Part shown: in pieces, positions 4,829 to 8,560 of the stretch
How the letters are laid out: the number at the start of each line of letters is the position of its first letter
How positions within the stretch are numbered: the stretch's first letter is position 1
Source: Paracoccaceae bacterium
Lineage (GTDB): Bacteria; Pseudomonadota; Alphaproteobacteria; Rhodobacterales; Rhodobacteraceae
Length of the DNA stretch: 8,560 nucleotides
NCBI GenBank assembly: GCA_003511785.1
Contig: DOIS01000061.1
Location: forward strand, 1-8,560
Direction: 5' to 3'
Notes under the pieces: model-generated
What the model saw: only the letters and a program-made list of their open reading frames with translations
What the model was told of the DNA's origin: nothing
The model's database searches: none
Program-made: the position numbers and the translations under genes

Positions 4829-5971
4829 ATGGATTTCGCGCTGAGCGAGGAGCAATCGGCCATCTTCGACATGGCCCATGCCTTCGGGCAGGAGCATATC
4901 GCCCCCCATGCCCGCCAGTGGGAGGCCGAGGGCACCATCCCGAAAGCCCTCTGGCCCGAGGTGGGCGCGCTGGGATTGGGCGGCATCTATGTCAGCGAGG
5001 AGGCGGGCGGCGCCGGGCTCTCGCGGCTCGACGCCGCGCTGATCTTCGAGGCGCTCTCGATGGCCTGCCCCTCGGTCGCCTCCTTCCTGTCGATCCACAA
5101 CATGTGCGCCAAAATGATCGACGCTTACGGGTCGGACGATCTGAAAACGCGCGTCCTGCCCGGCGTGATCTCGATGGAAACGGTGCTCTCCTACTGCCTG
5201 ACCGAACCGGGCTCGGGCTCGGACGCGGCGGCGCTCAAGACCCGGGCGGCGCGCGACAACGAGGGCTACAAGGTCAACGGCACCAAGGCGTTCATCTCGG
5301 GCGGCGGCTATTCGGACGCCTATGTCTGCATGGTCCGCACCGGCGAGGACGGGCCCAAGGGCATCTCGACCCTCTATGTCGAGGACGGGACACCGGGCCT
5401 GTCCTTTGGCGGATTGGAAGAGAAGATGGGCTGGAAGAGCCAGCCCACCGCACAGGTGCAGTTCGACGACGCCCGCGTGCCTGCCGAGAACCTGGTGGGC
5501 GAGGAAGGCCGGGGCTTCTCCTATGCCATGGCCGGGCTCGATGGCGGGCGGCTCAACATCTCGGCCTGTTCGCTGGGCGCGGCGCAGGCGGCGCTGGACG
5601 CCACGCTGGACTACATGGGCGAGCGCAAGGCGTTCGGGCAGAGCATCGACCAGTTCCAGGCGCTGCAATTCCGCCTGGCCGACATGGAGATCGAGTTGCA
5701 GGCCGCGCGCACCTTCCTGCGCCAGGCGGCGTGGAAGTTGGACCAGGGCGCGCCGGACGCCACCAAGTTCTGCGCCATGGCCAAGAAATTCGTAACCGAG
5801 GCGGGCTCGAAGATCGCCGATCAATGCCTGCAACTGCATGGCGGCTATGGCTATCTCGCCGATTACGGGATCGAGAAGATCGTGCGCGACCTGCGCGTGC
5901 ACCAGATCCTCGAAGGCACCAACGAAATCATGCGCCTGATCGTGGCGCGGCAGATGCTGGCCAACCGCTGA
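4829..5971 (+). CDS. Isobutyryl-CoA dehydrogenase (acyl-CoA dehydrogenase, valine degradation)
   Basis: This is an FAD-dependent cytosolic enzyme expected to oxidise isobutyryl-CoA to methacrylyl-CoA and pass electrons to electron-transfer flavoprotein. The 380 residues cover the full acyl-CoA dehydrogenase fold. They include family signature 1 (CLTEPGSGSDAAA, 123-135), RKAFGQSIDQFQALQF (266-281) and signature 2 (QLHGGYGYLADYGIEKIVRD, 335-354). The catalytic base Glu362 lies in QILEGTNE. SIHNMCAKMID (88-98), SYCLTEPGSGSDAA and GGRLNISACSLGAA (239-252) closely follow the mammalian isobutyryl-CoA dehydrogenase ACAD8 and separate it from other short-chain members. The ATG at 4829 has GGAGG (4816-4820) eight bases upstream. 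The hydrolase and dehydrogenase genes that follow act later in the same valine pathway, which strengthens the substrate call. Activity on 2-methylbutyryl-CoA as a side substrate cannot be excluded. Confidence 0.92.
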   Translation: MDFALSEEQSAIFDMAHAFGQEHIAPHARQWEAEGTIPKALWPEVGALGLGGIYVSEEAGGAGLSRLDAALIFEALSMACPSVASFLSIHNMCAKMIDAYGSDDLKTRVLPGVISMETVLSYCLTEPGSGSDAAALKTRAARDNEGYKVNGTKAFISGGGYSDAYVCMVRTGEDGPKGISTLYVEDGTPGLSFGGLEEKMGWKSQPTAQVQFDDARVPAENLVGEEGRGFSYAMAGLDGGRLNISACSLGAAQAALDATLDYMGERKAFGQSIDQFQALQFRLADMEIELQAARTFLRQAAWKLDQGAPDATKFCAMAKKFVTEAGSKIADQCLQLHGGYGYLADYGIEKIVRDLRVHQILEGTNEIMRLIVARQMLANR

Positions 5972-5979
5972 GGGGGGCC

Positions 5980-7020
5980 ATGAGCGATATCGACATCCGC
6001 GTCACGGGACGTGCCGGGCGCATCACCTTCACCCGGCCCAAGGCGCTGAATGCGCTGAGCTATGACATGTGCATGGCCATCGATGCCGCCCTGCGCAACT
6101 GGCGCGAGGATGACGAGGTGGCGCTGGTCATCATCGACGCCGAGGGCGACAAGGCGTTCTGTGCCGGCGGCGATATCGTCCAGCTTTACGAGACCGGGCG
6201 CGCCGGCGATTTCGCCTATGGCCGCCGCTTCTGGCGCGACGAGTACCGCGTCAACGCGATGATCTATGAGTATCCCAAGCCGGTCATCAGCTTCCTGCAG
6301 GGCTTCACCATGGGCGGCGGCGTGGGCATCGGCTGCCACGGCGCGCACCGGGTGGTGGATGACAGCTCGCAGATCGCCATGCCGGAATGCGGCATCGGGC
6401 TGGTGCCGGACGTGGGCGGCTCGCTGATGCTGGCGCGGGCGCCGGGGCATATGGGGGAATACCTGGGCCTGACCGGAACGCGGATGGGGCCGGGCGACGC
6501 GATTCTGGCGGGCTTTGCCGACCATTACATCCCGCGCGGCGACTGGGCCGACCTGATCGAGATGCTGGAAGCCAGCGGCGACGCCTCCCACGTGGAACGC
6601 CACGGGCAACAGGCGCCCGAGGCTTCGCTGGCCGCAGTGCGGCCCGAGATCGACGCGCATTTCGCCGGCGAGACGCTGGCCGACATCCGGGGCAGCCTGA
6701 CCGTCGCCGACAGCGATTTCGCCCGCGGCGCGCTCAAGGCGCTGGACCGGGCCTCGCCGCTGTCGATGGCCTGCACGGTCGAGATGCTGCACCGGCTGCG
6801 CGCCGAGGACGCTGGCATCCGTACGGCGCTGGACCAGGAATACCGCTTCACCTTCCGCGCCATGGAGCAGGGCGATTTCCTGGAAGGTATCCGCGCCGCG
6901 ATCATCGACAAGGACCGGAGCCCCGCCTGGCAATATGCCGAAGGCGAGGTGCCGGCAGAGGCGGTCTCCGACATGCTGGCACCGCTGGGCAATGACGCGC
7001 TGACATTCGAGGAGGAGTAA
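5980..7020 (+). CDS. 3-hydroxyisobutyryl-CoA hydrolase (enoyl-CoA hydratase/isomerase fold)
   Basis: It hydrolyses 3-hydroxyisobutyryl-CoA to free 3-hydroxyisobutyrate and CoA, the valine-specific release step. The 346-residue protein is longer than a simple enoyl-CoA hydratase (about 260) and has the hydrolase type's C-terminal extension. Visible marks are FCAGGDI (60-66), the oxyanion region GFTMGGGVGIGCHG (108-121), and AMPECGIGLVPDVGG (133-147). In the last of these, Glu136 and Asp144 have the same eight-residue spacing as catalytic Glu169 and Asp177 of human HIBCH. FLEGIRAAIIDKDRSPAW (300-317) is the conserved C-terminal block. It starts eight bases after the dehydrogenase stop, with AGGGGGG directly before the ATG, so it is in the same operon. 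It is sometimes annotated simply as enoyl-CoA hydratase, but the C-terminal block argues for the hydrolase. Its last residues, Glu-Glu-Glu, are encoded by the SD sequence of the next gene. Confidence 0.92.
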   Translation: MSDIDIRVTGRAGRITFTRPKALNALSYDMCMAIDAALRNWREDDEVALVIIDAEGDKAFCAGGDIVQLYETGRAGDFAYGRRFWRDEYRVNAMIYEYPKPVISFLQGFTMGGGVGIGCHGAHRVVDDSSQIAMPECGIGLVPDVGGSLMLARAPGHMGEYLGLTGTRMGPGDAILAGFADHYIPRGDWADLIEMLEASGDASHVERHGQQAPEASLAAVRPEIDAHFAGETLADIRGSLTVADSDFARGALKALDRASPLSMACTVEMLHRLRAEDAGIRTALDQEYRFTFRAMEQGDFLEGIRAAIIDKDRSPAWQYAEGEVPAEAVSDMLAPLGNDALTFEEE

Positions 7021-7023
7021 GCC

Positions 7024-7896
7024 ATGAAGATCGGGTTCATCGGACTGGGCAACATGGGCGCGCCCATGGCCGCCAACCTGGCCATGGCCGGGCACGAGGT
7101 CACGGGGTTCGACACGGCCGACGTGTCGGTCGAGGGCGTGGCCAAGGCCGCCAGCGCGAAGGAGGCCGCCAGCGGCGCCGAGGTGGTGCTGACCATGCTC
7201 CCCAACGGCGCGATCCTGCGCAAGGTGGCCGAGGAACTGATCCCGGCGATGCCGACCGGCGCCACCCTGATCGATTGCTCGACCGTGGACGTGGACAGCG
7301 CCCGCGCGGTGGGCGAGATGGCCGAGGGGGCCGGGATTATGTTCGTCGATGCGCCGGTCTCGGGCGGCGTCGGCGGCGCGGCTGGCGGCACGCTGACCTT
7401 CATGGCGGGCGGCTCGGAGGCAGCCTTCGCCAAGGCGCAGCCGCTCTTCGAGATCATGGGCCAGAAGGCGGTGCATTGCGGCGCGGCCGGCGCGGGCCAG
7501 GCGGCCAAGATCTGCAATAACATGATCCTGGGCGTGACCATGATCGCCACCTGCGAGGCCTTCGCCCTGGCCGACAAGCTGGGGCTCGACCGGCAGAAGA
7601 TGTTCGACGTGGTCTCGACCTCGTCGGGCTACTCCTGGTCGATGAACGCCTATTGCCCGGCCCCGGGAGTCGGCCCGCAATCGCCAGCCGACAACGGCTA
7701 CAAGCCCGGCTTCGCCGCCGACCTGATGTTGAAGGATCTGCGGCTCAGCCAGCAGGCCGCCGAGAGCGCCGATGCCGACACGCCGATGGGGGCACTGGCG
7801 CAGACGCTCTACGAGATGTTCGTCGAACAGGAGGACGGCGCGGGGCGCGACTTCTCGGCCATGCTGCCGCGGTTCGAGACGCGCGGGCGGGGGTGA
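7024..7896 (+). CDS. mmsB: 3-hydroxyisobutyrate dehydrogenase
   Basis: It oxidises 3-hydroxyisobutyrate to methylmalonate semialdehyde with NAD, the step after the upstream hydrolase. The 290 residues match the family length. The N-terminal Rossmann signature GFIGLGNMGAPMAANL (4-19) holds the dinucleotide loop. DAPVSGGVGGA (109-119) is the substrate-binding segment. GAGQAAKICNN (156-166) carries the catalytic Lys162 and Asn166. LMLKDL (234-239) is the conserved C-terminal lysine motif. These favour 3-hydroxyisobutyrate over tartronate-semialdehyde or other beta-hydroxyacid dehydrogenases, and the operon context agrees. The start ATG lies three bases after the hydrolase stop. Its SD sequence GGAGGAG (7011-7017) is wholly inside the last codons of the hydrolase gene, suggesting translational coupling. 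The usual next enzyme, methylmalonate-semialdehyde dehydrogenase (mmsA), is not downstream and must be encoded elsewhere. Confidence 0.95.
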   Translation: MKIGFIGLGNMGAPMAANLAMAGHEVTGFDTADVSVEGVAKAASAKEAASGAEVVLTMLPNGAILRKVAEELIPAMPTGATLIDCSTVDVDSARAVGEMAEGAGIMFVDAPVSGGVGGAAGGTLTFMAGGSEAAFAKAQPLFEIMGQKAVHCGAAGAGQAAKICNNMILGVTMIATCEAFALADKLGLDRQKMFDVVSTSSGYSWSMNAYCPAPGVGPQSPADNGYKPGFAADLMLKDLRLSQQAAESADADTPMGALAQTLYEMFVEQEDGAGRDFSAMLPRFETRGRG

Positions 7897-7966
7897 TGCA
7901 GGCTACTTTAAGAACGCACTTCATGGCATTGTTCTAAAAGGCTTTCCACCTCGATTCGGGAAGGGA

Positions 7967-7995
7967 ACGCGCTGCGCGCGTGCTTTCGGCGAAAG
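7967..7995. repeat. Two short perfect inverted repeats after mmsB
   Basis: ACGCGC-TGC-GCGCGT (7967-7981) and CTTTC-GGC-GAAAG (7983-7995) lie almost end to end, 70 to 100 bases after the mmsB stop. The second is followed by TGTTTCT, too weak a T run for a confident terminator. They may still help end the operon transcript. Confidence 0.35.
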
Positions 7996-8033
7996 TGTTT
8001 CTAACAAGAGGAAGACCGGGGGCGGGCTTGGTA

Positions 8034-8070
8034 CGACGGCGCGCGCGTTACCATTGACGCCGCGCCGTCG
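8034..8070. repeat. Long hairpin between the convergent mmsB and VOC genes
   Basis: CGACGGCGCG (8034-8043) pairs with CGCGCCGTCG (8061-8070). After one bulged C (8044) the inner GCGT (8045-8048) pairs with ACGC (8057-8060), giving about 14 bp with an 8-base loop. There is no T run on either side, so it is not a standard intrinsic terminator. It sits 36 bases beyond the stop of the minus-strand VOC gene and between two converging genes, so it could block read-through or stabilise 3' ends in both directions. Confidence 0.55.
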
Positions 8071-8105
8071 ATCACTTCAACTTTGACTCTCAAGACCTTG
8101 TTATA

Positions 8106-8560
8106 TCATGCTTTCCCATACGGATCGCGCGGAGTCCGATCCTCGGACAGGCTGTCCTGCCCGCGCAGCACCAGCGCCTCGATCGCGTCGGCCACGTGGA
8201 TGCGGTCGATATGGTTGTCGCCACGCGCCACGCGGATGCGATGCGCCTCAAGCAGGATCTGCGCGTGCGTGCAGCCCGTGGGCGGTTCGAACCGGTAGCT
8301 GGCCAGTTCGATCAGCAGGCCCAGCGGGTCCTTGAAATAGATCGAGTCCATGAAGCCCCGATACTTGGGGCCGGAATGCCCGATCCCGCGCTCGTCCAGC
8401 CGCTCCACCGCCTGCCAGAAGGTCGCCTGGCTGATCGCGAAGGCCAGGTGATGCACGCAGCCGGGGTCGGTGGGCGTGCGCGCGGGGCTGCCCTTGCGGC
8501 TTTCGTTGGTGAAGACGGTGATGAGCCGCCCGTCGCCCGGGTCGAAATAGAGCAATGCCC
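8106..8560 (-). CDS. VOC-superfamily protein (glyoxalase/ring-cleaving dioxygenase fold), C-terminal part
   Basis: The gene enters from the right edge on the minus strand and ends with TGA at 8106. Its N-terminus lies outside the window; a TTG at 8555 should not be taken as the start, because the frame is open to the edge. The visible 151 residues contain a full vicinal-oxygen-chelate half: LYFDPGDGRLITVF, then VHHLAFAI with the first metal-ligand histidine, then SIYFKDPLGLLIELASYRF with the metal-ligand glutamate. A C-terminal tail of about 60 charged residues follows (HRIRVARGDNHIDRIHVADAIEAL). The HHLAF/ELASY pattern and the tail resemble two-domain ring-cleaving dioxygenase-like members more than lactoylglutathione lyase. 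The substrate is unknown. It converges on mmsB and is probably transcribed independently of it. Confidence 0.85.
   Translation of the reverse strand, partial: ALLYFDPGDGRLITVFTNESRKGSPARTPTDPGCVHHLAFAISQATFWQAVERLDERGIGHSGPKYRGFMDSIYFKDPLGLLIELASYRFEPPTGCTHAQILLEAHRIRVARGDNHIDRIHVADAIEALVLRGQDSLSEDRTPRDPYGKA

Noticed and set aside
4918..5979. Upstream extension of the hydrolase frame through the dehydrogenase gene, suggesting a 700-residue fusion
   Set aside because: The extension overlaps the in-frame isobutyryl-CoA dehydrogenase and is Arg/Gly-rich shadow. The hydrolase has its own start at 5980 with AGGGGGG before it.
5863..7680. Minus-strand open frame of about 600 codons across the hydrolase and mmsB
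   Set aside because: It is antisense shadow of two well-supported genes, with the same biased composition and no motif.
8083..8107. TTGACT followed by TTATAT as a plus-strand promoter
   Set aside because: The spacer is only 12 bases and it would drive only antisense transcription into the VOC gene.

Overview
The window is GC-rich DNA with Alphaproteobacterial, most likely Rhodobacterales (Roseobacter-type), character. The gene families, the tight spacing with Shine-Dalgarno (SD) sequences such as GGAGGAG, and the bdhA-patatin and isobutyryl-CoA dehydrogenase/mmsB neighbourhoods all fit that group. No tRNA, rRNA, CRISPR array, complete insertion sequence or phage gene is visible.

Layout. Bases 1 to about 134 carry a plus-strand fragment that reads like the N-terminus of a membrane sensor kinase. 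It stops abruptly against a minus-strand patatin-like lipase (135-455) that has lost its C-terminal two thirds. Base composition changes sharply at the join, which suggests a rearrangement or an assembly chimera. Upstream of the lipase on the minus strand is a complete 3-hydroxybutyrate dehydrogenase (bdhA, 521-1294), so this end concerns polyhydroxybutyrate/ketone-body metabolism. Divergent from bdhA is a two-gene plus-strand operon (1445-2204). It encodes a cytosolic coiled-coil protein and an exported one that share a C-terminal tryptophan motif. The 328-base gap at 2205-2532 holds a strong intrinsic terminator facing the minus strand, preceded by a sigma-70-like promoter and a second hairpin. 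Together these outline a small RNA of about 76 nt that belongs to no neighbouring gene, and it is the least explained element in the window. Next come a lone periplasmic binding protein of the YejA type (2533-4353) without its permease or ATPase, and a 75-residue uncharacterised protein (4474-4701).

From 4829 to 7896 lies a compact valine-degradation operon: isobutyryl-CoA dehydrogenase, 3-hydroxyisobutyryl-CoA hydrolase and 3-hydroxyisobutyrate dehydrogenase. These cover three of the steps from isobutyryl-CoA to methylmalonate semialdehyde. The enoyl-CoA hydratase step and mmsA are not in the window. A promoter candidate (TTGAAG-18-TAGAAT) with repeated CTGCAARG boxes precedes it. The operon converges on a minus-strand VOC-superfamily (glyoxalase/extradiol dioxygenase fold) gene that runs off the right edge. 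The 209-base gap between them contains a long imperfect hairpin.

Most of the window is ordinary chromosomal metabolism. The points worth a second look are the junction near 135-145, the candidate small RNA at 2343-2418, and the paired cytosolic/periplasmic coiled-coil proteins.
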